Made by a program: the position numbers and the translations under genes
The notes under the pieces: model-generated
Database searches by the model: none
What the model saw: the letters and a program-made list of their open reading frames with translations, nothing else
What the model was told of the DNA's origin: nothing
In this document: piece by piece, positions 35,801 to 44,959 of the stretch
Position numbering within the stretch: position 1 is the stretch's first letter
How the letters are laid out: each line of letters opens with the position of its first letter
Origin: Betaproteobacteria bacterium
Lineage (GTDB): Bacteria; Acidobacteriota; Terriglobia; Acidiferrales; UBA7541
DNA: 64,000 nt
Reading direction: 5' to 3'
NCBI GenBank assembly: GCA_903970165.1
Contig: CAJCHZ010000056.1
Span: forward strand, 1-64,000

Positions 35801-36544
35801 TTGATCCAGAAAAACAACAAGACGGGATTGGCACGGGCGCTTTCCAAGATGGGGCATTGCTCGCGTTCGCGGGCGGTGGAACTCATCCGCGCGGGGAAGG
35901 TGCGCTTGAATGAGGTGGTTCGGCGTGATCCGGAGACGCCTGTGCGACTTGGCAGGGACCGTATTGACGTGGATGGGCAACGCGTTGGGACTGCCAAGAA
36001 AATCTATTTGGTGTTGAACAAGCCGCGTGGGATTGTCACTACGGCTGCTGACGAGAAAAATCGCGAGACGGTTTACAAATTTCTGGGTGCTCACTTGCCT
36101 TGGGTTGCGCCTGTTGGGAGACTGGACAAGGCCAGTGAGGGGTTGCTGTTATTGACCAACGATTCGGAGTGGGGCGCGCGCATCGCCGCGCCGGAAACCC
36201 ATCTCGACAAAACTTATCACGTGCAGATTGGAAGGGTTGCGGATGCAGGGCTCCTGGAAGCTCTCAAGAAAGGCGTTCTGGCAAAAGAAGGCGACTTGCT
36301 TCGCGTTAAGAGCGCTTCCCTCTTACGTAAAGGGGAGCGGAATTCATGGGTGGAGATTGTCCTGGATGAGGGGAAGAATCGGCAGATTCGGCGGATATTT
36401 GAGGGGATGGGAGTTAAGGTGTTGCGATTGATTCGTGTGGCTATTGGACCGCTCTTGTTGGGTGATTTGGCGAAAGGTGTCGTGCGGGATTTGAGCGTTA
36501 AAGAAAAAATGGCGCTGGACCGGGAGATGCTTTCTAAGCATTAA
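35801..36544 (+). CDS. RNA pseudouridine synthase, RsuA/RluB/RluE/RluF family
   Basis: 247 residues from a TTG. N-terminal S4 RNA-binding domain (GLARALSKMGHCSRSRAVEL) and catalytic domain with PVGRLDKASEGLLLLTND, where the aspartate is catalytic, and EGKNRQIRRIFEGMG. Isomerises a specific uridine in rRNA; the particular site is not deducible. It ends 5 bases before a hairpin with a T-tract. Confidence 0.92.
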   Translation: MIQKNNKTGLARALSKMGHCSRSRAVELIRAGKVRLNEVVRRDPETPVRLGRDRIDVDGQRVGTAKKIYLVLNKPRGIVTTAADEKNRETVYKFLGAHLPWVAPVGRLDKASEGLLLLTNDSEWGARIAAPETHLDKTYHVQIGRVADAGLLEALKKGVLAKEGDLLRVKSASLLRKGERNSWVEIVLDEGKNRQIRRIFEGMGVKVLRLIRVAIGPLLLGDLAKGVVRDLSVKEKMALDREMLSKH

Positions 36545-36548
36545 TCGC

Positions 36549-36580
36549 TGGCGAAGCTGAAGGTTCGCCATTACTTTTTT
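36549..36580 (-). repeat. REP-like palindrome at the DUF4340 stop; also a plus-strand terminator
   Basis: Stem TGGCGAA (36549-36555) / TTCGCCA (36564-36570), 8-base loop. Read on the minus strand the head is GTAA (36574-36571), containing the TAA stop of the DUF4340 gene, as the GTAG heads do elsewhere. On the plus strand six T follow (36575-36580), making a terminator for the pseudouridine synthase gene. Confidence 0.65.
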
Positions 36581-37920
36581 GGTTTTTCTGCTGGCTTGGG
36601 TTCGGGTGCGGGTTTAAGGTCTTCGGCCGCTTTTTCGAGGCTGGTTACTGCCACTGGATCGAATTGATACAGGGCCGATTCCCCGTCACGTTTTGCTATG
36701 TAGTGGTCGTTGCTCTTCGCGATCTCGACTTTCTCGATGGTTTTTCCGCCGTTGGAAGTGACCGTTAATGCGACAGTTGCGGCGCTGAATCCTGAGTCTA
36801 CGAAAGCATTGGCCGCGAGGTCGCGGACTTGTTCGACAAACCCTTGCGCGCTGAAGGCGTCTGCTTTCTTTCCGTCGGGAAGCCACCAATCGTCTCCACC
36901 CTTCGTCAGGAACCAGGATTTCGGGCCATCGTGGAGTTCGATTTTGTCGGGGTCGGCAGATCCGAGATCGAAGAGTTTTTTGTTGCGGAAATCGTCGACG
37001 CCTTTGTCGAGGGAAGTACCCAGGTCAGCGGTCACTTTGTAGACGCCTTCGACGGCGCTGGACTTGGCGTAGTAGTCGGTCTTGTTCTTGCGAACCTGCA
37101 GCTCCTGCGTGCCAGACGCGTCGGTCAGTTTCGCAGTGGCTATGAGGGTGCCGCCGGCAAACTCCGCGGCGGCTTTTTTCTGATCATCGTCGGAGGCGGT
37201 GACCTCCATTCTGGCGTCCCCAAGCTTGCGGATGAGTTCCTGGACCTGAGAATCGTCGGCGCGGAGCGGTTTGGGCTTGACGATTTGCCACTGGTCTTTG
37301 TTGCGGCCGAACTCGATGTCCTGCTTTTTGGCCTGGAGTTCAACGCGGCTGAGTTTGTCGGACTCGAAGGTGAGGAGGCGCTTGTCGCGGAGGTCTTTAG
37401 CGCTTTTATCCAAATTGGTTTTGGTGTAGTTGGAGAGGGTGAAAACTCGAGGGTCGCCTGCGACGGCAACGTAAACGCCATCGCCAGTCGGAGTGGCGTC
37501 GCCAATCAGCAATTTGTGCGTTTTATTATCTTTCCCGGTGAGGTCCACTTCGACAGACGGATTTGCCAGGCCATAGGGTTCGAGGCTGGTGGTTTTATCC
37601 TCAATGAGGCGCTCTGAAGTGAGCGAAGAGAACGTGGAGAGCATGGCTGAGATTTCATTCTGATCGGCGTGCCACGCTTTATTGGGAGCTACCATCTGCC
37701 ATTTGCCGGCATCGTTCCTGGCCAGCGATACTTCATCGACGGACTTTTTCCTGATATCAAGTTTGGTGATGTCAGCGGTGTTGAGGGAAAGAATTTTGGG
37801 AGGCGCGTCCGCGGAAACTTTCACCTCTGTATCCGCAGGCTTGCGATGATTGGACCAATAAAGAACTCCAGAGAGAGCCGCCAGAATGATGGCGGCAACC
37901 AACAAACCATAGCCTTTCAT
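36571..37920 (-). CDS. DUF4340 protein of a Gld-type ABC operon
   Basis: 449 residues. N-terminal membrane helix (LLVAAIILAALSGVLYW) and a repeated extracytoplasmic domain, each repeat with W-containing strands (GKWQMVAPNKAWHADQNEIS; DQWQIVKPKPLRADDSQVQE; DDWWLPDGKKADAFSAQGFV) and LxSLxxERLIED-like loops. C-terminus Pro/Lys-rich. Found regularly downstream of GldG-like genes; its job is unknown. Last gene of the operon. Confidence 0.87.
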   Translation of the reverse strand: MKGYGLLVAAIILAALSGVLYWSNHRKPADTEVKVSADAPPKILSLNTADITKLDIRKKSVDEVSLARNDAGKWQMVAPNKAWHADQNEISAMLSTFSSLTSERLIEDKTTSLEPYGLANPSVEVDLTGKDNKTHKLLIGDATPTGDGVYVAVAGDPRVFTLSNYTKTNLDKSAKDLRDKRLLTFESDKLSRVELQAKKQDIEFGRNKDQWQIVKPKPLRADDSQVQELIRKLGDARMEVTASDDDQKKAAAEFAGGTLIATAKLTDASGTQELQVRKNKTDYYAKSSAVEGVYKVTADLGTSLDKGVDDFRNKKLFDLGSADPDKIELHDGPKSWFLTKGGDDWWLPDGKKADAFSAQGFVEQVRDLAANAFVDSGFSAATVALTVTSNGGKTIEKVEIAKSNDHYIAKRDGESALYQFDPVAVTSLEKAAEDLKPAPEPKPAEKPKK

Positions 37921-37968
37921 TGGACTTTCCCCAGCATTTTTTGAATTAGCTCAAGCGACTGCGGTGCG

Positions 37969-39333
37969 CTACCTTCTGCGCCACCAAACCACAAATCCCG
38001 CAACAACTACAGCGAGCGGAAACAAAAACTGGCTCGTGGTGCGAACCCAACTCATCTGGGCATTGGTCATCGTAATCCGGCGATCTTCCGGTTCTTTCGG
38101 GCGGATGGAAATGAGGTCTTCGTCCGAAGAGAGCCAGTTCATGGCGTTCAACGCGAGGTCACGGTTGCCGTTGAAAGGAAGAAACGAATTGGCGGCCCAC
38201 TGCGAGCTGCCAATGACCACGAATCGGCCCTGGGAGTTTTCCTTGCCGGTGCGATAGGAGCCAGCCGCGGCGATCGTAAAGGGCCCTTTTTTGTTTTTCG
38301 GGTCTTGCGGATCGGGCTTGACCATGTTGATGGCCGCGATACTGTCCTGGGAAGATTCGAAGAGTTTCTCTACTGTTGTCTTGTCGCCGTTTTTCGTTTC
38401 CATGGAGCGGGAGAATGGGAAGCCCGTGGCGGTGCCCTTCATCTCGTTCACAATGGGATGCGGTTCGTACTTAACCACCAAAGCGAGTTGCGCGCCAACG
38501 CCTGCCATTTGCCCCAACGGATCGAGAACCAAATCCTTGTCCAGGGTTACGCCCCAGCTTTGCAGCATGGCAGTCAGCGCGTCATTATCCGCAATATCCA
38601 GGCCCTTCAATTTAAGAGGCGCTTCGAGGAGAAACATGGCACGGCCGCCGTCTTCGACATATTTCCTGATGCCATCAACTTCGGGTTGCAGGTAATCGCG
38701 GCTTGGACCACCGACCACCACTACCGTGCAATCGCCGGGAACATCGGATTTTTCTATGAGGTTGATGGACTTGGTCTGATAGTCGTCTTTGCCGAGAAGA
38801 TCTTTCAGGCGAGAGAAACCGTCGCGACCGGACTCATCGAGCTGGTGCTCGCCGCTGCCGCTGAGGAAGCAAACCGTGCGAACGGTGCTTTTGAGGTCGC
38901 GGATGAATGCCCCGGTGATGTCTTCTTCCGTAGTGCTCTTGGCTTCGTTTTTGTTTGCGCCGATTTGAACGACGGTGGTGCCGTAGTTTTTGATACCTGC
39001 GTCGCGCGCCACGAGCGGCTGCTTGTCTGGATCCACATAGACGACATGAACTTTGGGAGAAACGGCGGCGTAGAGATCGAGCTCATCCTTGGCGGAGGAG
39101 AAGTGGCTGGGCTGATCGAAATACGTGATGGTGGCATCCTGCTTCAAACCTTTGACGACTTTTATGGTTTGGTCAGAGAGGCTGAATCGCTTGTTGGCGG
39201 TGGTGTCGTAGGTTTTTTCGTAACGGTTGGCGAGGACGTTGGCTACTGTGACGACCGCGAACGTGACGGCAATGTAGAGGGCCGCGTAGGCAACGTACTT
39301 TGTTTGGCGGGCTTTGAGAAACTGAGCGTTCAA
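37969..39333 (-). CDS. gldG: GldG-like ABC transporter auxiliary protein
   Basis: 454 residues. One membrane helix near the N-terminus and one at the C-terminus (FLFPLAVVVAGFVVWW), with a large periplasmic domain between (ANKRFSLSDQTIKVVKGLKQ; CFLSGSGEHQLDESGRDGFS; VVVVGGPSRDYLQPEVDGIR). This is the GldG/IFT52-like arrangement seen with GldA and GldF. Gliding is not implied: such operons occur in non-gliding bacteria. Confidence 0.88.
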   Translation of the reverse strand: MNAQFLKARQTKYVAYAALYIAVTFAVVTVANVLANRYEKTYDTTANKRFSLSDQTIKVVKGLKQDATITYFDQPSHFSSAKDELDLYAAVSPKVHVVYVDPDKQPLVARDAGIKNYGTTVVQIGANKNEAKSTTEEDITGAFIRDLKSTVRTVCFLSGSGEHQLDESGRDGFSRLKDLLGKDDYQTKSINLIEKSDVPGDCTVVVVGGPSRDYLQPEVDGIRKYVEDGGRAMFLLEAPLKLKGLDIADNDALTAMLQSWGVTLDKDLVLDPLGQMAGVGAQLALVVKYEPHPIVNEMKGTATGFPFSRSMETKNGDKTTVEKLFESSQDSIAAINMVKPDPQDPKNKKGPFTIAAAGSYRTGKENSQGRFVVIGSSQWAANSFLPFNGNRDLALNAMNWLSSDEDLISIRPKEPEDRRITMTNAQMSWVRTTSQFLFPLAVVVAGFVVWWRRR

Positions 39334-39334
39334 T

Positions 39335-40102
39335 TTACGACCTCCACCGCAGGGACTCCATCGAACGAGCGGTCAGAAAGAGTCCGACAAAAATTGCGCT
39401 GACGTAGTAGACGGCGTCCTTCAGGCTGAGCAAGCCTTTTGTAAAGGATTCGGCATGGGTGGTGATGGACATGTAGGAGAGAACCTGAGCCCAAGTTGAG
39501 GTCTCGAATTCGGTGACCCACTCAAAAACCCAGAGAAGGAGGCAGACCGCGAACGTTACGGCGCCGGCGATAATCTGGTTTTTAGTGAGACTGGAAATGA
39601 AGGTGCCGATGGCGAGCATGGCGCCCGCCTGCAACAAGAGGCCGAGGTAGCCGATGGCAAGAGGCTTCCAATCGGGCTGGCCGTACTTGAAGACGAAGAC
39701 GAAATTCAACGCGGTCAGGAGAAGGATGCAGGCGTAGAGCGTTACGGCCGCAAACCATTTGCCGAGGATAACTTCGAGGTCGCGGATGGGTGAGGTGGTG
39801 AGCAGCTCGATCGTGCCCGAGCGTTTTTCTTCGGCGAAGAGGCGCATGGTGATCAGCGGGATGAAGAAGAGGCCGGTCACACGCACATTTGCGAGAAGCG
39901 GGCGAATGAGGGATTCGTTCACGTTCATGGGGAACGATTGGCCACGCTGCATCATTTCGGCGCCGTATTTGACGAAGCCCTCGAGCTGGACCCAGAAGAA
40001 GAAGCCAAAGATGAAGCCGAACATTGCCAGCAGCAGATAAGCAACGGGCGAAACGAAGTAGCTGTGCATTTCTTTGCGCCAGATGATCAGGACGTTTCTC
40101 AC
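39335..40102 (-). CDS. gldF: ABC-2 type permease, GldF-like
   Basis: 255 residues, six membrane helices. N-terminal EMHSYFVSPVAYLLLAMFGF and the middle TMRLFAEEKRSGTIELLTTS are typical of ABC-2/GldF permeases. The GTG at 40102 overlaps the ATPase stop as GTGA and has GGAG upstream; a longer in-frame opening to 40225 lies inside the ATPase gene and is rejected. Confidence 0.92.
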   Translation of the reverse strand: MRNVLIIWRKEMHSYFVSPVAYLLLAMFGFIFGFFFWVQLEGFVKYGAEMMQRGQSFPMNVNESLIRPLLANVRVTGLFFIPLITMRLFAEEKRSGTIELLTTSPIRDLEVILGKWFAAVTLYACILLLTALNFVFVFKYGQPDWKPLAIGYLGLLLQAGAMLAIGTFISSLTKNQIIAGAVTFAVCLLLWVFEWVTEFETSTWAQVLSYMSITTHAESFTKGLLSLKDAVYYVSAIFVGLFLTARSMESLRWRS

Positions 40103-41097
40103 TTGCCTGGCTCCTTTGCGGCCGGTTCTTCCTTGGCGGCAGCTGTGGCAGGGTGGTCCCCGGTGAGCTGGAGGAAAATTTCCTCGAGGCTCATCGCAGA
40201 GGAACGAAGTTCGTTGAGATCCCATCCGGCTGCGACTATGGCGCGAGCCAGATCGCCGCGGATGAGGCGGTCATTTGAGCCTTCCACTTCAAAGATGCTG
40301 CGTGTCTGGCGTTTTTCCTTGAAATGGACTTTGATAACGCCGGAAACTTTCTCCAGTTGAGCCTGTACCTCTGCGGCATCCAAGTCGGCGTTGCGTCCAG
40401 CGACTTCGACGATCACGGACTCGATGCCGCGGGCGCGATTCTGAAGATTGTGGACGGAATCCGTAGCGACAACTTTTCCCTTGTTGATGATGATGACCTG
40501 TTCGCAGGTCTGTTCAACTTCGGGGAGGATGTGGGTGCTCAAGATGATGGTGTGATCGCCGGCGAGGCTTTTAATGAGGTCGCGGGTCTCGTTGATTTGT
40601 TTTGGATCGAGGCCGGCGGTGGGCTCGTCGAGAATCAGGACGTCCGGATTGTGAATGATGGCTTGCGCGAGGCCGATGCGCTGGCGGTAGCCCTTGGAGA
40701 GCTTGCTGATGAGTTTTTGCCTGACGTCGGCGACGGAGCAGCGCTCGCAGACGTAATCCACGCGCTTGCTGAGGTCGGCTTTCGAAAGACCTTTCAGGCG
40801 GCCGACGAATTCGAGATATTCGCCCGTGCGCATTTCCGGATAGACCGGAGGCGTTTCCGGGAGATAGCCGATGCGCTTTTTTACTTCCATCGGCTCTTCG
40901 AGGACGTCGAAGCCGGCGATCGTAGCGGACCCCGCGGTCGGCGGCATGAAGCATGTCAACATGCGCATCGTGGTGGTTTTGCCGGCGCCGTTTGGACCGA
41001 GGAAGCCTACGATTTGGCCTTTCTCGATGTTAAAGGAGATGTGGTCCACAGCGGTGTTGCGCGCGTACCTCTTGGTAAGCTCTTTAACAGTGATCAT
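40099..41097 (-). CDS. gldA: ABC transporter ATP-binding protein, GldA-like
   Basis: 332 residues. Walker A GPNGAGKTTTM, signature LSKGYRQRIGLAQAI, Walker B VLILDEPTAGLD, H-loop STHIL. A C-terminal domain (about 230-310) after the nucleotide-binding fold is typical of ABC-2 exporters. First gene of the leftward GldA-F-G-DUF4340 operon; probably exports or inserts an unknown substrate. Confidence 0.93.
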   Translation of the reverse strand: MITVKELTKRYARNTAVDHISFNIEKGQIVGFLGPNGAGKTTTMRMLTCFMPPTAGSATIAGFDVLEEPMEVKKRIGYLPETPPVYPEMRTGEYLEFVGRLKGLSKADLSKRVDYVCERCSVADVRQKLISKLSKGYRQRIGLAQAIIHNPDVLILDEPTAGLDPKQINETRDLIKSLAGDHTIILSTHILPEVEQTCEQVIIINKGKVVATDSVHNLQNRARGIESVIVEVAGRNADLDAAEVQAQLEKVSGVIKVHFKEKRQTRSIFEVEGSNDRLIRGDLARAIVAAGWDLNELRSSAMSLEEIFLQLTGDHPATAAAKEEPAAKEPGK

Positions 41098-41256
41098 GTA
41101 TTTTTATTCTGTATTGCGAGATGCACGGCTCTTTTCGAACCGCCCGAGCAGCTTCTTTCATTTATATGCGAAACCTCATGTTAAGAATTTCGGTGGGTGC
41201 GTGTCAACCCTTCATTGAACTTTACGAAATTCTACCGGTTTGTTCGGAATTGACGG

Positions 41257-41967
41257 CTATTCAAACTGCTTGCGAAAGTCGGCGAACTGGCGCTTGAGGT
41301 CTGCAATTTCATTTTGCAGGCCCGCGACCTCGGTTTCGAGACGGGATATTCGGTCTGTTTCCACGGAATTGTTTACAGACGGTTGCTCCTTTGTGCCTTC
41401 CTTTGTTCCTTGGATTGGATGCGTGCCCGGCGCTTCCACGTTTCCTGACACATTTCCCGAAAGGAGGTGAGCGTAGCGGGCTTCTTTTGTGCCTGGCTGG
41501 CGCGGGAGGAGCGTTACGAGCGGCTGCTCACGTTCCATCAAGTGCTTTAGCGTTGTCTGAACTAGGCCGAGGTCTTCAAACGGGTGCATACGTTCGGCAC
41601 GGCTGCGGAGTTCACCGGGAGTTTGCGGACCGCGCAAAAGCAATTCGCAGAGGATGGCGGTTTCCGGGCGCGTGAAATTGAAGGTGTCGGCTAGGCGGTG
41701 CTCGTATTTGGGGACGCGACTGTCGCCGCCCGCAGAGCGGACCAGGAATTGCTCGCCGAGTGTGCGGAGAGCGCGACGGACGGCGTCTTCGTCGAGATTC
41801 ATCATGGGGTCGCGATTCGATTTTTGGTTGCAGGCGTGGAGAAGGGCGTTCAGGGAAAGGGGATAGTATTCGGGCGTGGTGATTTCCTTTTCGATCAGGC
41901 AGCCGAGAACTCTGGCTTCGACATCGGTCAGGATGATGTTCGGAGAATTGTTCACGGAGAAAATCAT
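41257..41967 (-). CDS. YceH-family protein (DUF480)
   Basis: 236 residues. Two winged-helix-like units: LTDVEARVLGCLIEKEITTP with YYPLSLNALLHACNQKSNRD, and TFNFTRPETAILCELLLRGP with TPGELRSRAERMHPF. The C-terminus has a coiled coil (RLETEVAGLQNEIADLKRQF). Function unknown in general. Start at ATG 41967 fits family; an in-frame opening to 42048 lacks a site. Confidence 0.88.
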   Translation of the reverse strand: MIFSVNNSPNIILTDVEARVLGCLIEKEITTPEYYPLSLNALLHACNQKSNRDPMMNLDEDAVRRALRTLGEQFLVRSAGGDSRVPKYEHRLADTFNFTRPETAILCELLLRGPQTPGELRSRAERMHPFEDLGLVQTTLKHLMEREQPLVTLLPRQPGTKEARYAHLLSGNVSGNVEAPGTHPIQGTKEGTKEQPSVNNSVETDRISRLETEVAGLQNEIADLKRQFADFRKQFE

Positions 41968-42098
41968 ACCGAAACGCGGGCCGCTTCCCAAATGCTGCTG
42001 GCTGCGCACTTCACCTGTACACCCGGCGTGGCACTTTTGATGTACCATCCTCCTTCTCCTGCGGGACGGCCTGAGGGAAATCTAGAGGAGATGGTGCG

Positions 42099-43543
42099 AT
42101 GACCGCTTTGGGGCGCAATGCACTGGTGTTGTTCTGTTTACTTGCGATTGGCGCGGGATTTGGCGTCAGACTTTCCGCTCAGGATGAGGGCGACGCATGG
42201 GGGAAGAAAAAATCATCGTGGCTACTGCTTTCTTCCGCAGACCGGGCGCAGGCACAGGAATTCGCGGAAGATTACAAATCCTACTTGAACACCGCGCGCT
42301 CCGCTTACTTTTCGACACGTGAGATGATTCGCCGCGCACACGCGGCGGGGTTCACGGAATTTACGAAAAACGAACAGGTGAAAGCGGGCGCGCGGCTTAT
42401 CATTCCCAATCGCGATCGCAGCTTGATTCTGGCGGTGATCGGCTCCGACCCTATCGTGGATGGAACGCACGTGATTGGAACCCACCAGGACAGTCCGCAC
42501 ATCGAGCTCAAGGGGCGCCCGATTTATCCAGCGGGGGGCTTCGCGCTTTTCAAAACAAAATATTATGGCGGGATTAAGAAATATCAGTGGTCGAATCTTC
42601 CCCTGGCGCTGGTCGGCCGTATTGATACGACGGACGGGCGGACGATCGATGTATCCCTTGGGCTGAGCCCCGGCGAGCCGGTTTTTGTGATTCCCGATGA
42701 TGCGCCGCATTCCGATGCGGAGCTGCGGACGCGCACGTATACCAACGTGCTGCAGGGGGAAGAACTCGATCCGGTAATCGGAAGCATCCCGGCGAGAAAG
42801 AGTCGGTCGCAGTGGAAGTCACACAACTTTTAACCCATATGTACAAGTTCAAGGAAGAAGACCTGGTGAGCTCGGAGCTTGCGCTTGTGCCTGCGTCGCA
42901 TCCTGCGGATGTCGGCTTCGACCGCGGATTGATTGGGGCCTACGGGCAGGATGACCGAGTGTCATCCTATTGCGCGGCGCGGGCAATCATTGATTTGAAG
43001 GGAACACCAAAGCAAACGGCGCTGGCGTATCTTTCCAATTTTGAAGAGGTCGGCTCCGTGAATAACACGGGTGCGGGTTCGCAATTTTTGAATTCTACTT
43101 TTGCGCGGCTGGTCGCGGCGCAGCGTGGGAATGCTTACAACGATCTGGATTTGCGGCGCGCTTTGCGCAATGCGCAAGTCATCTCAGCGGATGCCAATGA
43201 CAGCCTGAATCCGATTTTTCCGTCCAGTTCCGAAGCCACCAACGCGGCGAGGCTTGGCTATGGCGTGACCATCAAACTTTACGGAGAAGGCTTCGATGCA
43301 CCGTCAGAATATACGGCCAAGATTCGCGGATTGCTGGACCGCAACGGCATACCGTGGCAAACGCACACCTACAAAGTGGAGGTCGGAGGCGGCGGGACGA
43401 TTGGCGGATTCATGTCCAGCCAGGATATGGAAGTAATTGACCTCGGTGTGCCACTGCTTTCCATGCATTCACCGTTCGAGATGTCGTCGAAGGTGGATGT
43501 TTGGAATTTTTATAGGACGATGAGCGTTTTCTACGCGCAGTGA
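42099..43543 (+). pseudogene. M18-family aminopeptidase with signal peptide, one frameshift
   Basis: The first frame (42099-42833) gives a signal peptide and the N-terminal M18 half (GTHQDSPHIELKGRPIY, with zinc ligands); the second (through 43543) gives EKESVAVEVTQLL, DVGFDRGLIGAYGQDDRVSS, LSNFEEVGSVNNTGAGS and the end MSSQDMEVIDLGVPLLSMHS. Frames meet at about 42792, where one base is missing. Without it the product would be about 481 residues, a complete zinc aminopeptidase. Either a genuine lesion or a sequencing error. GAGGAGA precedes the start. Confidence 0.82.
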
Positions 43544-43600
43544 GGACGAAGGCATTTCCGGAGTAAAACAAATGACAGTTCCCTTCCTGAGCCAACGGCT

Positions 43601-44923
43601 ATGAACGCGAATCTGGCAAAAGCAACCGCTGTCGGGGCGCTCGGTGGATTGCTGTTTGGTTTCGATACGGTGGTTATCTCCGGTACTACACACTCTCTGA
43701 CCATGGTGTACGGATTATCGCCCCGAGCGTTGGGAATTACGGTGTCAATGGCGCTTGTTGGGACCGTGATCGGAGCGATATTTGCCGGGATTCCCGGGCA
43801 GAAATGGGGGGCGAGAGAAACCCTACGGGTGCTCGCCGTTCTTTATGTAATCTCGGCGCTGGGTTGCGCATTTGCCTGGAACTGGTATGCGCTCCTCGCC
43901 GCTCGTTTTATTGGGGGACTTGGCATTGGTGGCTCGTCGGTACTAGGGCCCGTGTACATCGCGGAGCTGGCACCCGCAAAAATCCGCGGGCGGCTAGTTG
44001 GCACGTTTCAAATCAACATTGTGATCGGTATTCTGTTGGCCTACTTCTCCAACTACAGTATTGGACGGCTCGGATTCGGAGCCACGGAATGGCGCTGGCA
44101 ACTTGGCATTGCTGCCGTTCCAGCTTTTCTTTTCCTGATACTGCTGTTCGGAATTCCGCCGAGTTCGAGATGGCTGGTTACGCAGAAACGCGTGGATGAG
44201 GCGCGCTCCGTCTTGCAAATGATGGGCGCGGAGAATCCTGAGGGAGAGCTGAAAGAGATTGTGGATTCTATTCACCTCGAGCGGTTGTCCACGAGCGAGC
44301 CGCTTTTTTCGTGGAAATATCGCATTCCGCTCTTTCTGGCCATCAGTATCGGCATGTTTAACCAACTCTCGGGAATCAACGCCATTCTTTACTACCTGAA
44401 CGACATTTTTGCGGCTGCCGGTTTCAGCAAAATGTCCGGCGATTTGCAATCGGTGGCTGTGGGCGGAATGAATCTTCTGGCGACATTGCTTGGAATGTCC
44501 GTTATTGACAAGCTGGGTAGGAAAACTCTGTTGCTTATCGGGTCCGTCGGAACGGCCGTCTGCCTCTTTGGCGTTTCCGGCGTGTTCTTTACGAATAGCC
44601 ACCAGAGCGCGCTGCTTTGGTTTCTTGTCATTTACATCGGCTTCTTTGCGATTTCGCAGGGCGCGGTTATTTGGGTGTACATCGGCGAAGTTTTTTCGAA
44701 TCGCGTTCGCGCGAAGGGGCAGAGCGTAGGAAGCTCTTCGCACTGGATCATGAACGCCATCATTGCTTATACGTTTCCGCAGGTCGCTAAATCCTCAGGA
44801 GCCTATCCGTTCGTATTTTTTGGGGTAATGATGGTGGTGCAGTTCTTTGTGGTGCTTTTCTTCTACCCCGAGACGAAGGGGTATTCACTTGAAGAGATGC
44901 AGCACAAGCTAGGCATCGAATGA
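43601..44923 (+). CDS. Sugar-porter MFS transporter
   Basis: 440 residues, twelve membrane helices. Sugar-porter signatures: GGLLFGFDTVVISG in helix 1, KWGARETLRV after helix 2, ARFIGGLGIGGSSVLGPVYI-AE in helix 4, PPSSRWLV in place of PESPRWL after helix 6, QLSGINAILYYLNDI in helix 7 and PETKGYSLEEM at the end. Probably brings a hexose into the cell by proton symport; the ROK sugar kinase is next. Confidence 0.93.
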   Translation: MNANLAKATAVGALGGLLFGFDTVVISGTTHSLTMVYGLSPRALGITVSMALVGTVIGAIFAGIPGQKWGARETLRVLAVLYVISALGCAFAWNWYALLAARFIGGLGIGGSSVLGPVYIAELAPAKIRGRLVGTFQINIVIGILLAYFSNYSIGRLGFGATEWRWQLGIAAVPAFLFLILLFGIPPSSRWLVTQKRVDEARSVLQMMGAENPEGELKEIVDSIHLERLSTSEPLFSWKYRIPLFLAISIGMFNQLSGINAILYYLNDIFAAAGFSKMSGDLQSVAVGGMNLLATLLGMSVIDKLGRKTLLLIGSVGTAVCLFGVSGVFFTNSHQSALLWFLVIYIGFFAISQGAVIWVYIGEVFSNRVRAKGQSVGSSSHWIMNAIIAYTFPQVAKSSGAYPFVFFGVMMVVQFFVVLFFYPETKGYSLEEMQHKLGIE

Positions 44924-44959
44924 ATTGCCTGTTGATGGCGTGACCAACGGACTCCACTG

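Noticed and set aside
38305..39402. 365-codon plus-strand opening opposite GldG
   Set aside because: Antisense to a recognised gene; composition is a mirror of it and no motif is seen.
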